From Amphibalanus amphitrite (taxonomy: Eukaryota; Arthropoda; Thecostraca; Balanomorpha; Balanidae), in the NCBI RefSeq assembly GCF_019059575.1, contig NW_024881842.1, positions 496,001 to 560,000 on the forward strand: a DNA stretch of 64,000 bases. Direction: 5' to 3'. The position numbers and the translations under genes are program-made. Numbering within the stretch: position 1 is the stretch's first letter; each line of letters opens with the position of its first letter. Of this stretch, positions 1-12,240 are shown in pieces. The notes beneath the pieces were generated by a model. That model saw nothing but the letters and a program-made list of their open reading frames with translations, was not told the DNA's origin and searched no databases.

Positions 1-90
1 TGAGGCTCTTGTAAGTCTGAAATATGGAGTTAAGTGATGGCTCAAGCTGAGGGGGTGATCTAGCATTGATTATTAGGGTGTTGATGGTGT

Positions 91-307
91 CTTGTAAACG
101 ACTCAAATTTTTTTGAGTCGATTCTTTGTTTGAGTCTGAAAATTTGAATCGATTCATCAAATGACTCATGATGTTAAATTTAATTGATTCGAATCAACTC
201 ATGACTCATCAAGTTCCTCGATGAAGTGATTCGAATCAACTCATGACTCATCGAAAAACGGTTTGATTCTGAGGCGATTCACGAATCAACTCAGAGTCGT
301 TTACAAG
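91..307. mobile_element. 217-bp MITE-like element with terminal inverted repeats
   Basis: The ends are perfect inverted repeats of 14 bases: CTTGTAAACGACTC (91-104) and GAGTCGTTTACAAG (294-307). The interior is AT-rich and built from variants of GATTCGAATCAACTCATGA; a 25-base unit occurs at 186-210 and again at 228-252 (42-bp period), together with many GAGTC/GACTC words. A possible 3-bp duplication GTC flanks the TTGTAAACG..CGTTTACAA core, which is too short to assign a superfamily. There is no coding capacity. It could also be a simple inverted-repeat satellite fragment. Confidence 0.5.
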
Positions 308-2102
308 TCTGCCTCCCACCTTCAAAAAAGTTAATGAATTGGCATGAAAGAGATGTCGCTCGGTGCAGAAAGAGCAAAAACGAATATCTACCAAATTTCA
401 TCGAAAAATATACACCGGTTTTCAAGATATTAGACTTTTACTTTTGTTTACTTTTTGGGATCTCCGCTGTTCCTAGCGACTTTATTTGAAAGTGCGGCAT
501 TTGTTGCGCGCAAAGTAGCATATACCACCGCGTGCTACAAAACGTTTTTGTCAAACATTTAACGGACGTTCGAAAGCCTGATGACGTCATCAGATTCCCG
601 TAATGGTTAAGAGATAGGGACCACGCTGGTCCCACCCTGCAAGTAAAGGGAAGAAATTTCTTGAACACCATAAAGCTGCGGGGGTTGCGACCAGGATAAA
701 TGGTGTTTTCTGAGTCTGGCCGCAAACTTGGCTATCTCAACTCAAAACTAATGTTAAGGTGGGAGGGTCCCTTTAATGCGCTGGTGAAGACAGATAACTC
801 TGCAGTCGTAAGGAATGACTGAATTATGCGTCAGTTTTTTACCACTACTGAAATATATTATTGCATATTTGATACTGATTGTTGCAATGTTTATGTCATG
901 TAAGGAGCGTACGTAATTGGGGTATGTTTTAGTCTAAAATATTTGTGAATGATTCTAACGAATAAACATAATTTAGCGACACACTCCCATTAAAAGTGAT
1001 TTGTTTTCTCGTTACCGGTGATGTAGTTTGCAATGAGCTATGGAACAATGGACACGCTTAACGGTAGCATAATTCCTGTTTTGTTAAGCACGTCGTTAGC
1101 AGCGATGGAGCGCTCCCATTTGGTGACCATTTGTTTTGTAGCGCAATGCAATCCTACATTTAGCCATTGACACGCAAATTGCACGTGATGTGCAATGAAG
1201 TTAAAAATCCTCTCCAGCCGTAACATACATAACCAACTTATTTTCCGCAACATGTTTACCTTAAAACCCACTGATGTTTGTCCTGTACTATGTGATAAGA
1301 ACTTTACCAGGTATATAGTATACTAAGTCACTTATATAACGAATAGTGTTGGACGACATGTTCAAACACCTGCGTGTTGATTATTTTTGGTACCATATGA
1401 TGCTCATTTTCATACAGTCACATGTCTAGATGTCCAGCCCAGTAGAGCTGGTATTGTGAACTGATTGTAACCTCAGATATACGATCTGCATATGCATGTA
1501 CATTGATCGATCTTGTCCGCGCAATTTCCAGTTAATTAGTAGTATAATCACTTAGGCTTCAGTTTGATACGTCATTATTCATCTTACCGGTGACTTAAAT
1601 CAAATAAGCACACTTTGATCCAAGTCAACCCGAGGCTTGATGGTGAAAACGAACCAAATAATTGCTTAGACGCTCGACTCCATTAACTGTAAACATCAGG
1701 CAATTCAGGCAATTCAGAATGTTATATAGGCATGCGTTATTAGATAAACTAGCCAATCTTAGGACTTAAGAGGACAGTCAGACACTTTGAACGACCAATG
1801 CCATTAGTGTTCTCATCGGGAACCACCGGATTGGGCGACATCCTAGAGACACAGAGACAGTGATCCCAGACGCACATTATCCGTCTCTCCCCGCCCTTTC
1901 CTAACGAGCAGCATCTACAAATAAGATAACGACACGCGACACACATCCGCGTCCTGTCGCGTCTCTGTCTGTGTGTGTCGCATGGTCGTCGATTGCGACG
2001 GTAATGCCATCGACGGCACGCCGACGGTAATCAAGTCGCGGCGCGGCGCGTCGCCAGTCTTGTCGCCAATCAGGGGCGACTCTGATTTGGATCACATTTG
2101 TT
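308..2102. other. No gene seen
   Basis: AT-rich unique sequence with only short open frames in all six readings and no family match. A short repeat of CAGGCAATT lies near 1697. I see nothing I can annotate. Confidence 0.5.
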
Positions 2103-2150
2103 TGGCCGCCCCCGCCCCCGCCCCCGCCCCCGCTCCCGCTCCCGCCCTCG
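2103..2150. repeat. (CCGCCC)n G/C-rich hexamer repeat
   Basis: About seven copies of CCCGCC/CCCGCT. The minus strand carries runs of five Gs separated by single bases, a strong G-quadruplex pattern that also matches stacked GC boxes (Sp1/KLF-type sites). Confidence 0.75.
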
Positions 2151-3322
2151 TACCTCCCCATCTATTTCGTAATCGAGACGTGATGCTAGCACGGTGACTG
2201 CTTCTGCGCTAATTGTTTTGTATCGATATCTCCCGGGAAGTGCAGGATGCAGTCTTTCTATAATGCTATTTTGATAGGTGCAATATTTATGTCCAATTTT
2301 CTGGAACATAATTTATCACTTGGCTTATAGCTATAGATATGATAATGCTAGCTGTAAGTTCACGTGATAATTATGAATATTTATTATTTGTTTAATGCCG
2401 TAGTTCGTTTTCGCATTCATCATTGCAAATGAACAGTACACACAGTACTTTCCGCAGTATGTCGCTCACCAATAGCTTCTCTATAGTACGACCCTCGCCG
2501 CCACACCTCAGGTCGATTGTGATGGACGAGGACGACCACAGGCGGCCACCCCCTGGCGTGCTTTGTGGTAGTTTTATTCATGCCGGCAATAGCACATAGG
2601 TGCATGCATCCATTACTTCAGGAAAAGAAAGGTGCCAAGCGGCGTGCTATTTCTCTGTTATGAGGCATTCAAGGTGAAAATCGACAAGGCTTCTCGGTCG
2701 AGTGGCTATAAGATAATTTTCCTGCAAAAAGGGACACAGTGACTTTTTAGTCTCATCATATGCCGAACACTATCATTTCGCTTTCCGCGTCAATCGAAAT
2801 ATGCACTAAATTACAGTCTTCTTGACGCTGCTTTCGGAGGCAGCTAGCAATATTCAGACCAATAAATAAGGGGGTGATTGGGTTAGGTCGACTACTGAAA
2901 ACGATAATTAAAAGTACCCAAATATAGCACGATATATAATGCATTCGTAAGGTCTTATTCTTATTTCGCGACCCACTACGAATCGGACCGGCTGCTATGC
3001 AATTAGTCCTTCAATACAATTGCATTCCGCCAGGCTGGCCTGCGTTCCATGTCGATGAACGTGCAACATGCATGGAGCTCGATATTCGACCGCACAGCAC
3101 TTCAAAGTCTGGTTATCTGTGAGACTAACAGCAGTTTCGGGTTCTGACGACAGTAAGGAGTCTGAGAGTGGTTTAGAAGTTCAGCGACAGTTGTGATTCA
3201 GACAATAGTCTTCTAGGCGTTGCCCGACACAGCCCACCAGTCTCTGCTGCAGACGTGCTCCTTGCCGACTGGTGCGCACGTGGTCTCCCCCGGCGCAATT
3301 TATCACAGTTATCCCAGGAGCC
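2151..3322. other. No gene seen
   Basis: Mixed-composition unique sequence without long open frames, recognisable exons or repeats. Confidence 0.45.
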
Positions 3323-3352
3323 ACCCCCGCCCCCGCCCCGCCCCGCCCCGCC
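3323..3352. repeat. (CCCCG)n G-quadruplex-prone tract
   Basis: CCCCCG/CCCCG repeated six times. The complementary strand has four or more G4 runs with one-base loops. It lies about 160 bp before the GA array. Confidence 0.7.
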
Positions 3353-3508
3353 AAACTGCAGTTTTCCTCTACGAACCTCAGAAAGTTTATGACCTCAGCA
3401 TGAAGCAAGGGAGTGACGCGTCTCGTGTTCTTCGCGGAGGGCAGAGCTGCCTGCCATATGGAAATCGTATTGGTGCGGTTGGAGAGATATGGACGAGAGG
3501 GGATAAAA

Positions 3509-3660
<152 letters not shown>

Positions 3661-4199
3661 GGAGCTGGCGATCGTCATTCCAAGTGTGAATTGAGCCTAA
3701 CTGAAGTGTTGACGCCTTAGTGGAAGGCTGCACCGAACGCTCCAATTCTATAGGCAGAGCGGGTGCCTGGAGGTAGAGGGACGCGTGTGACATAACTGAA
3801 GTGGATGGAAAATTCATTGGAGCGCGGGCTCATAAATATGGTATCAATTTCCACCAGCCGCGGCGTGGAATGGATCTGCGATTGATCTGTTATCATCGAT
3901 AGTTCTGACATTCTACCGTGTAATATAAAGCAGAATGTCACAGGGTGTTGTGAGCGCCCGCAAACGATCTGCGACCAACAGGATTCGATCAACTTCGGTC
4001 AGTTTCCTCGCAAATATTCATGACACGGTGTTAGCCGCTCGTTTTCGAGTCGGCTGGTCGTTCAGTGACGCTGGTCAAGTACAACTGGCCTTGATCTGTC
4101 AGGTATGTGTATCAATCTGTACATACAGCGTAATGCAAGAGCCTCAGCGGCCGGAGTGGACCGTTTGTTTAATACGGAGCGTTCAGCCAGAATGTGCAG
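3661..4199. other. No gene seen
   Basis: Unique sequence between the GA array and a degenerate minisatellite. Nothing recognisable. Confidence 0.4.
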
Positions 4200-4490
4200 G
4201 GTAACGGTGGGTAACAGTTCGCGACAAAGAGCGACAGTGGGCAACAGTCGGTAACTCTGGGCAATAGTCGACCACTGTGGCAACTGTCGGCGACGGAAGG
4301 AACAGTCGGGGACCGTGTGTGACATTGGACGGCAAAATTCGGCGACAGTGGGAGACACTGGACGGTACAGACGGCGACAGTAGATGACAGTGGAGAGCAA
4401 AAGTCGGCGACAGTAGGTGAATCTGGACGGCAAAAGGGGACGACACTGTGCGACACTGGACGGTGGTCGGCGACAAACCAGTGACACCAG
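4200..4490 (+). repeat. Degenerate minisatellite of CGGCGACAGTGGGCAACAGT-like units
   Basis: Words such as GGCGACAGT, GGCAACAGT, GACACTGGACGG and GGACGGCAAAA recur every 10-25 bases over about 290 bp, with heavy divergence. The lack of stops on the minus strand comes from the repeat, so the open frames there are not taken as genes. Confidence 0.7.
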
Positions 4491-4922
4491 TGGGGCTCTG
4501 AGACGCTAAGCAATGTGGCTAAAGTTCATGCCGGCCATTGGTGGTGCCAATAACGAAACAGCATTTGGGTATGCCTTAACAGTTTCTGAGGGTGCGGTTA
4601 TCAAATCTTTGGACTAATTTATGCTGGGCAAGCGTCTTCTTTCGAAGCACACATGCTTAATTGGCAAAAGTGACATCATCCCGAGACTTGTTTGGCTTAT
4701 TTTCGGGCGTATTTATTTGCTTATCCCATCCGGGTTGTAAAATGAACAAGTTTCAATGGGGGTTTGCGGGAGGGGTGGCTGGCGCGGTGGGTCGTACCAG
4801 CCAGCTGGGCTCACAAATTACTGAATTAGCAACTCTGTGGGCCATCATTAAACGGCCGGCGGTAAACACTCGGACTCGGCTTCAAAGGTCGCCCCAGCCG
4901 TCTGCTGAGCCGCTATCGCAGC

Positions 4923-4938
4923 TGCTGACGTCAGCAGT
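4923..4938. promoter_or_regulatory. Perfect palindromic C-MARE/CRE (Maf-type) site
   Basis: CTGCTGACGTCAGCAG is a perfect 16-bp palindrome containing TGCTGACGTCAGCA, the exact consensus C-type Maf recognition element with a CRE core. Extra half-sites (TCAGCAG, GTCAGCTCAGC) follow to about 4980. Binding and function are inferred. Confidence 0.45.
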
Positions 4939-5497
4939 GAGCCAGCAGTCAGCTCAGCGTCAGCTCAGCAGTCAGCAGCCGGCGGAGCTGCCCACCTCTG
5001 ACCGCGGCCACTCATTAACCGCCTCCACACAACTCTGAGCGACAGACTGTGCCCAAATACACCGCCTAAAACCACCCCCTCAGCCCAATCTCACCAGGCA
5101 CCAGGCTGGTCGTGCTTTCTGAGAACACCACCTTCTATATACGGCATGCAATCAGTGCACATTTTGCCACCCTCGTGGGTCTCATGCTATAATGTGCTAC
5201 GTCATCCGTTAGACACACTGAGAGCACGCAGGTGTGCCGGGTCTCCTCAGCTGAGAGGGCCAGGTCACCTGTCATCGTCGCCGAGCTGGCAGGGCCGCGC
5301 GCGCTCCCCTGTATGTCAGTCGGCGTCTCTCTCGGCTAATGGTGCATGTTGACTGTTTGGATCGGCTCCACACAGGCCCGCGAGGAGCGCCACTGAAGTG
5401 TTTAGTCTGACCGGGGCTGGAGCGCCTTCTGGCATCGCAGCAGTCACCGCCTTACCTCATCACGCCACTCCTTCCTCCCGGCTGCCTCTCCTCTCTC

Positions 5498-5530
5498 CCC
5501 CTCCCTCCCTCCCTCCCTCCCTCCCTCCCT

Positions 5531-5617
<87 letters not shown>

Positions 5618-5618
5618 C
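5498..5618 (+). repeat. (CCCT)n followed by (CT)n microsatellite
   Basis: About ten CCCT units (5498-5537) pass directly into a CT array of about 80 bp. Confidence 0.97.
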
Positions 5619-7660
5619 GAGTTCTTACTCACTGCAATGCTGTCCGGTTATTTCCGGCTCGATGAGTTTGTCGAACACGGAGCGGTCAGTCCAGCGCTCG
5701 CCGGCTGCTCGAGGGACGTGCTTGCTAGCTCCGCCCCCGGATGTTTGCAGGATGAAGCACCAACGTCATCAGACGTCACCAGCGTCATCAGTGTCACCAC
5801 AGTGTCATCAACGTGGCAGTTGAATAGTGCACAAGCTGCAACTCATCGGTCGTTGCCATGCATCTTCACGGAGAGTCTCTTGCATTCAGCTCTCTGAAAG
5901 CAGTGTCACGTGTGTATGACTTCCATGAAAAGCATCCACGCGCCACAAACTATGCTACTAACGCCCAGACAAGTGAAGCCCTTGCCAGATTTGAGACCTT
6001 TGCCCGCAAGTGGGTGCGTTTCCCACATGCCTCAGGAATAGCAGAGCAAAGCTGCATTCTCATATCACGCAAGCCTCTTATATTTCGTTCCCTGCGTTTG
6101 TGAGGTCAGCGGAGTCATGCGGAACGAACTGGCGTGGGCTCCAGCTTATGTGACACCGGTGACCTTTTCATAGCCCCGGGCGCTGTCGCCCCTGTCCCAG
6201 CCTCAGGCCAACGTCATACCACCGACGAGAGGCGACGTGCTCGGCCGCACCTTCCGTCGCTGCCGCTAGGTGGCAGGCTGGTCGACGGCCAGTTTTCACG
6301 GTCGCTCGAGGACATCTGTCTGCGCGACAGGGCTGCTTATTTTTGTTCTCGTCTCGGCCGTACACAGAGGTCTCGGCTGTCGGGCGAAAGTCCGTCACGG
6401 CCGTGATACGTCACAATATATGCGTAACGCGTCACGGGGGCGGGCCCACCCTCGGAGCAGCTCGGACTCGCTCTCCCTCGGAACCCAGAGCTCCTCACCT
6501 CTCCCAGCCCCTCAGGAGAGCCGGAGAGCTTTGCCAGCTTTGTGTCGAGTCCGTCGAGGCGAAGTGTCGCTCCCTGACAAATGACTGTCGAGCCGCGGAA
6601 CCGTGCCGCCGACTGGTTTCACTCAGACGGCGGCGGCGCTCGGCCGGGCGGGAACTCGCCGCTCGCAACAGCTCTCGAGGCCGAGCCAAAGGGAAATATT
6701 TATCCGCCAGCCTTGACACTGTTCGCGGTGCATTGGCTTCCTGGAGAGACGGCGCTCGTGGGCTCGAACAGCGGCACGCCATGGCGGTGTTACGGGTTCT
6801 CGTAGCTGAGCTACTTTATCGTTCACCTGTGCCAGAAGAAGCCATCGGCTTGGTTGTAAGACCAATCACACGGCAGCTATTGTCATTCACAGTGTGGATG
6901 TGGAAGACAGAGAGGCCTTTTAGACGGCAGATTCCAAACAGCTCTGTGGTTAAAGCCGAATATTTATACCATGCCAGTATATCACAGAGACAGACCCCTC
7001 CACAGACAGACCTTTGTGTTTGTGGCTTCGTAACAAGTAACAACCCTTCCGTATCACTTTGATGTTATCCAGACCACGGAAAGTTGTGGTGTTGATACTA
7101 CAAATTTGACTGAGGCCTCTGGTGTTCTTGTTAGAGTAACCGCCACGACACTATCTTATCGCAACGCGGTAAAAATTTAAATAATTAATAATCTAGGCAC
7201 CGCCCGCAGACATTTATAGGTGTTCCTTCAACGCCGGCTTTCGCTTATCCCTTGCTAAATTTTCATTATAGATAGCGAATTTTCTCTATCAAATGCATCT
7301 AAGAACCCATCCCAGCAGTCCTTATAGTTTAAGTTCGGGCATCAATTACAAACACGACTGTCGACGCTTCCAGCCTCGGTTTATCCACCGGTACCTTCGT
7401 CGTCGCCTGTATCACAGCCTTTGTTTTCATCGCTGTCGACATTACAAGTCACCACCACCACCCTCATCACCGCATCTCTCGTCCGCCACCATCGCTTCGC
7501 CGTCGCCCCGATGTCCGAACGTCTGTTTTTATTTTCGCCGCTCGGCCGAGCGAAGCGGTCAGGCCGGATTCCTGGTGGCCAGCGCGAGCGGAATGTCCGA
7601 TTGGTTGCAGCCGAGGTCGCTCCGCGGCCTCCGCCACCGGCGTCGCTGCTCATGGTCCGC
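5619..7660. other. GC-rich, CpG-rich stretch; no gene identified
   Basis: The block around 6180-6800 is rich in CpG and has open frames of up to about 240 codons, but these are Arg/Ser/Pro-rich, overlap on both strands and match no family. This is what stop-poor GC-rich DNA produces. A CpG-rich promoter is possible but no first exon could be defined. Confidence 0.4.
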
Positions 7661-7722
7661 AGTCCGGACCGGACAGCGTTGAGTCCGGACCGGACAGCGC
7701 CGAGTCCGGACCGGATCGCGGC
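7661..7722 (+). repeat. 21-bp tandem repeat, three copies
   Basis: AGTCCGGACCGGACAGCG-N3 repeats at 7661, 7682 and 7703; the last copy is diverged and fades into GGACCGGGCCGGG. Confidence 0.85.
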
Positions 7723-8275
7723 GGACCGGGCCGGGTCGGGTCGAGTCGAGAGGTCCTCAGAAGCCAAGCAGAGAGCCTGTTTAGGTTGGGACTTGGGACC
7801 CTCTCAGGATGTGAGATACTTGTGGAAGGGCAGACTGTCCTGAGAAAGACATGATTTACGTGTGTGGTCTTGTCAGCGGAGAAACGCGATTTGTTTGACT
7901 CGCTGTCGATTTTGTGACATAACCCTACATTCCCCAATCGGTTGAGGTCGAAGGCTAGCCAAATGGATTGCTGCTGGTCAGAGGATGTTGAGATGGACAA
8001 GAGAAGGCTCAGTGAGCCATACCGGAGACACCAGGCCACCATTTGGTGCCAGGTGGAGTGGTAGACACCGTGCAGGTGCTATAGGGAGGGGAAGGCCATC
8101 CCGCCGTGCAGAGACACTCGCCACGTCTCCGCCCCACTCAGGCGCGACGCGGGAGACACCGGGATTAGATAGGCGATCACTGGATCACAGAGGCATGCAG
8201 TCGAACTCGAGAAAGAGCGCCGACTCCTTCCGAGCTGCATACCGATGTTGCTGAGTTGAGAGGGCATTCAACATT

Positions 8276-8490
8276 GCTTTCAGATGCTGGATGAGTTGGA
8301 TGTACCGCTCTCAGCTGCTGAATGAGTTGCCTGTGACGCTCTCAGCTGCTGAATGAGCCGGCTGTGACGCTCTTAACTGCTGATTGAGCTCGCTGTGATG
8401 CTGTCAACCGTGGAGTGGGCTGACTGTGACGCTGTCAACCGTGGAGTGGGCTGACTGTGACGTTCTCAGTCGTTGAGTGGGCCGCACTCC
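8276..8490 (+). repeat. 31-bp tandem repeat, about seven degenerate copies
   Basis: Two adjacent copies are identical (starting 8400 and 8431: GCTGTCAACCGTGGAGTGGG plus CTGACTGTGAC). Earlier copies read CTCTCAGCTGCTGAATGAG..CTGTGACG. The period is about 31-36 bp. Confidence 0.8.
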
Positions 8491-10374
8491 ACTCTCAACA
8501 ACTAACCGGCTGGCGCCTCTCCCACTGCGGGCATATGAACTGACTGGAGTGACCGCACTACTTAACCCACCGCGCGTCCGGCGGCCTCTTAACAGGCCAT
8601 CACGGCTCAGTGTCAGTCGGGTCAGCCTGCAGCCGTGAAGGTCACCTGAAGGAGGCCGTGCTCAGATGCCGAGAGCCGTGCCAACTCTGCACCGGGCGCG
8701 CGGCGGTAGCGGCCGGGCACGGCAATTACAGGTCATGGCACGGGCTAGACCTGCCTCCGTGCGCATGCTATGGGAACAGTGGGCGACACGGGATGGAGAA
8801 ATGGAGGTGAGAGGGTGTTATGAGAACGCAATGGAGGACTGATTTTGTGATAGGCTTGTAGCAGTGGTACCTTTCTCGGAATGATCTTGATCGCCGGCGG
8901 TGGGCAGTACGTGACTGAAGGTCGTTCTTATGGGGACTGCGCCGACGTTATGACTCGATGTGAGCGTGCCGCCCACAGATACTGTCACGACATGGTCAGC
9001 TGTCCTCTGGCACCATCACGACTTCTCTCACTGTCTCCTACAACCTCAGTCGGTCCTATTTTCTCTATCAACATTCGCACGCTCGCACAACGAGACCCAA
9101 ACGGAAGAGCGTGACTTTTCGACGGCGGACACAGAGTTGGGCTCTTCAGCTATCGACAGACGGTCCAGCTCCCGGAACCGCCGGCTTCAAATGTCAGGAC
9201 GACGCTCGGTTATTCAAGAGCTGTGACCCTCTCCAGATAGAGGTACCAGGAGCCATGTTCATCTACTCATCCATCTCACGTTTGGCCGAAGCGCCGTCCG
9301 TCCGTCCGTCCGTCTCATTAGAAATGGCCGCCGCGCTCGAGCGCCGGACGATCCGACACTGAATTAATCGGTGCCGCTCGCACCTTGCTCGTTCAGGCAG
9401 TCATTACACCTGTCCATTAGCAGCCGCACACCGCTGTGCATCTTCGACTTTGATAGCTGATACTCGACTGCTGAACGGGACTCCTGCCGCCTTCGCTGCT
9501 GAACGACACGATGTTTGTACTATGTGCTGCGTTAGGGCGTATGACTTGGAGAAGGTGTAGTACGCACTGTTTGCCATGCTGATAGATCGGCAAATGTCGC
9601 GTATTATACAGCCAATCAAGATGCGTGTGGTGTCCTGTTCCGACACATGTTATGTCGACTGTATGTTGACACGACATATGTCCGGCGGGGGGGGGGGGCG
9701 TATAGACCGCCATATGCCGCCCATCTGCATTGTGTTCTATTTTGGACGCACGACCCACGGAGGCTTGTGTGTCCATACATTAGACCACTGCTAATGTGAT
9801 TGCCGCGTTAGGGGGTGCGTGGCACAGCGATGACACAGGCACTGTGTACTGGTCAGACTGTACCGCCTCTGCTATTTAGGTACCATGGGTGTACCAGAAA
9901 CCGGCCAGCGCTGGTCATTTGCGGCTATATGCTCCACCCCCGTCGGGCGCAGTAACTCATCGTCGGCACGACTATGGCACTGTGTAATGCCACTTTCGCC
10001 GATATGATAATGATGTCGCCGGTCCGGCAACCACCGTTGGCTGTAGCGCAATGTGTCGTCTTCTATGGCCGGCGCTAAATGATGCAGCTCGGGCTGAGGG
10101 CACCGCGATTGAGCTTATTTATTGGTGGGGTGGGAGGCATGGGCGGGAGGCAGGAAAATAAAAATAGACAGGAATGGTCGCTGGACACTTGTACACTTGT
10201 ACAGGCTGATAATGTTGGCGATTTGAGTTGAAGTCGGACGGATGAGCTCTGTAATCCGCGCCGGATCGACTGTCTTGTCAGCGACGATAAGCTACAGAGC
10301 AATAGATGTCAATGTGGGATGACTCAGAGCTGAACAGGCCGTCAGTCTACTGCTGATGTGTCTAACGTCGTACT
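8491..10374. other. No gene seen; short CCGT and poly-G runs
   Basis: It contains (CCGT)n near 9296-9314 and a run of about ten Gs near 9680. No exon-like segment was recognised. Confidence 0.4.
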
Positions 10375-10421
10375 GTCACCATCATCATCACCACTTCCGT
10401 CACCGTCACCATCACCACCAG
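10375..10421 (+). repeat. (CAYCAC)n-like repeat
   Basis: Imperfect CACCATCAT/CACCGT units, followed by a run of about twelve Cs near 10441. Confidence 0.75.
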
Positions 10422-10742
10422 ACCCTGTACCCCCTTATTATCCCCCCCCCCCCGCCGCGCCGCGACCCCTATACCCTCTGTCTCTGTCTCCGGCTGACAA
10501 CAGCAGGTCTGTCTCTGCAGCTCACCGTGCAAATGACGCTGACACTCGCCCGAGCCAGACTAGGAAAACACCGGCCCTAATCGCATCAGGCTAATCACCT
10601 ACCGCGCCGCGTAATTTTTGCTGAAAGGAGTTTTGCTTGGCATTTCAACACGCTGCCTGTTGAGCTAGCAGCGGACAGTTATCAAGGTGGCTAAAAATGA
10701 CGATTTATTTCTGAGGAAATGACAGGTAATTTCCCTAATTCA

Positions 10743-10822
10743 TGGGTGCTGAGGTGGTTAAGCCCATTGCTCTAGCTCAGGAAGGTGTGCGAATCGGCAA
10801 CTGCGTGGTTGAATTTGGGTTG
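10743..10822 (+). pseudogene. tRNA-like (Leu/Ser type) fragment or SINE head
   Basis: The box A-like word TGAGGTGGTTAAG (10750-10762) resembles the D-arm of Leu/Ser tRNAs. About 45 bp later a box B-like GGTTGAATTTGG (10807-10818) has the spacing of a long-variable-arm tRNA. The acceptor stem does not pair well, so this is not a functional tRNA. A decayed tRNA-derived SINE is equally possible. Confidence 0.3.
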
Positions 10823-12177
10823 TGCGGTAGCGCGGGTCAGTACGGGTGCTTCAAAAAATGACCCGGCTTCAGCCCGCAACATGGGATTTACTGTCTGAGA
10901 ACGACCGAACGCTACCATCACTCAAAATCGTTCAAGGAAAACAGCCCCAACGTCCAGCTACAAACTGAAGTATATTGGAAAGCTGTCAGTTTGTAGCAGA
11001 TGTCTTTAGGTAACAGTATGAAGACTTCCACTGAAACCTGCAGTTGCTCCTTAGCAACATTCTCAGACAGGCCGGTAGCGTAGCTGCAACATGCAACCAA
11101 TACGGAATAAATGCAAGTCAGCCTCTGCCGGGGTGCGATCGGGTTTCGCTGCCATCTTCACATCCACATCAGCGCCGATACACAGGTCTTCGGTACTCGG
11201 TTCCTCAAACTCTGTCCCTCCTCTCCCTTCCCACTGCCATGCCGTTTTTAATCCCACGCGTGGCGAATCTCCCTCGAGTGTGGCGCCTGCCCCTCCCCCC
11301 GCCTCCCCCACCTTACCTGTCCCCCTAGACGCCAGTCAGCTGAGTGGGAGTGTTTTCGGCCCCGTATCGCTCCTCAGATCTGTCCGCGGGTCAGGCGGCG
11401 GCGGCGGCGGCGGCGTCCGTCCCTTCCGGCCGTCCGAGACGGTCCTGTCCGCGGCGCCACGGCGCTCCTGTCGGTACCGCTCCTCCGTCAGTCCTTCCCT
11501 CAACCCTACCGTCCCCGCCCCGGTCCCCTGTAGCCCGGCCCTGGCGCCGGCGGGTCCCTACCTGTGCCCCTGTCCCCCTGTGCCGCCGGTCCCACACCTG
11601 CCCCCTGTGTCTGGTCCCGTACCTCCGCCGGCGGACCACGGACCACGCTGCGGTCAGTCGGACCGGTCCCGGCCGGCGGGAGGTCCGAGTGGACCGCCCA
11701 CCGCGGCGCCGACCAGCCCGCGGCCCGCCTGATAGAAGGGTAGTTGATATTCCAGCTGACTGACTGACTCCGTTCCGGGCTTTCCCTGGCCCCTGATGGC
11801 CGGCGGGCATGCCAAATCAACTACGCCAGAGAGTTGCCCCCACTGCGCAGTGAGGTTAACCTGTGCATTGCAAGGTGAAGATGACTTCTTGTCTAACAGT
11901 GAGGTCCACTAAGGCTGCTGGCGACCCATACACCCTCACAAAATGTCCCGTGAACGAGCTTTGACGTGAGAGCGGTCGCCACCCTTTGTTGCCACCGTTT
12001 ATGTTCGCACTAATTACCAGTGGGCGAACAACACCGGTCATAAAGACATAAATGCATAACACGCTGATGCAAGAGTGGTCGCCAGGGCACGGCTAATGTC
12101 GGGCGCTGGAGAGAGAGCCGGAACTGGCTCCGGCGACGGGTTGGCGCCACGCCGGGCTTAACCGACGGCGGGCCCAC
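10823..12177. other. CpG-rich block (11230-11800), no gene identified
   Basis: It includes a GGC trinucleotide run (11394-11418) and stop-poor Pro/Ser/Arg-rich frames on both strands. No family match or convincing splice sites. Confidence 0.4.
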
Positions 12178-12240
12178 CCCAGAGCTGCTGCAGGTAGACG
12201 CCGGCCATACCCCAGAGCTGCTGCATGGGTAGACACCGGC
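12178..12240 (+). repeat. 33-bp tandem duplication
   Basis: CCCAGAGCTGCTGCA..GGTAGACGCCGGC occurs at 12178 and again at 12211 with a 2-base insertion and one substitution. Confidence 0.85.

Noticed and set aside
186-252. Possible tRNA box B (GATTCGAATC)
   Set aside because: It is part of the internal repeats of the 91-307 element; there is no box A and no cloverleaf.
11091-11732. 213-codon Pro/Ser-rich + frame
   Set aside because: CpG-rich low-stop DNA; no start context, splice sites or homology.
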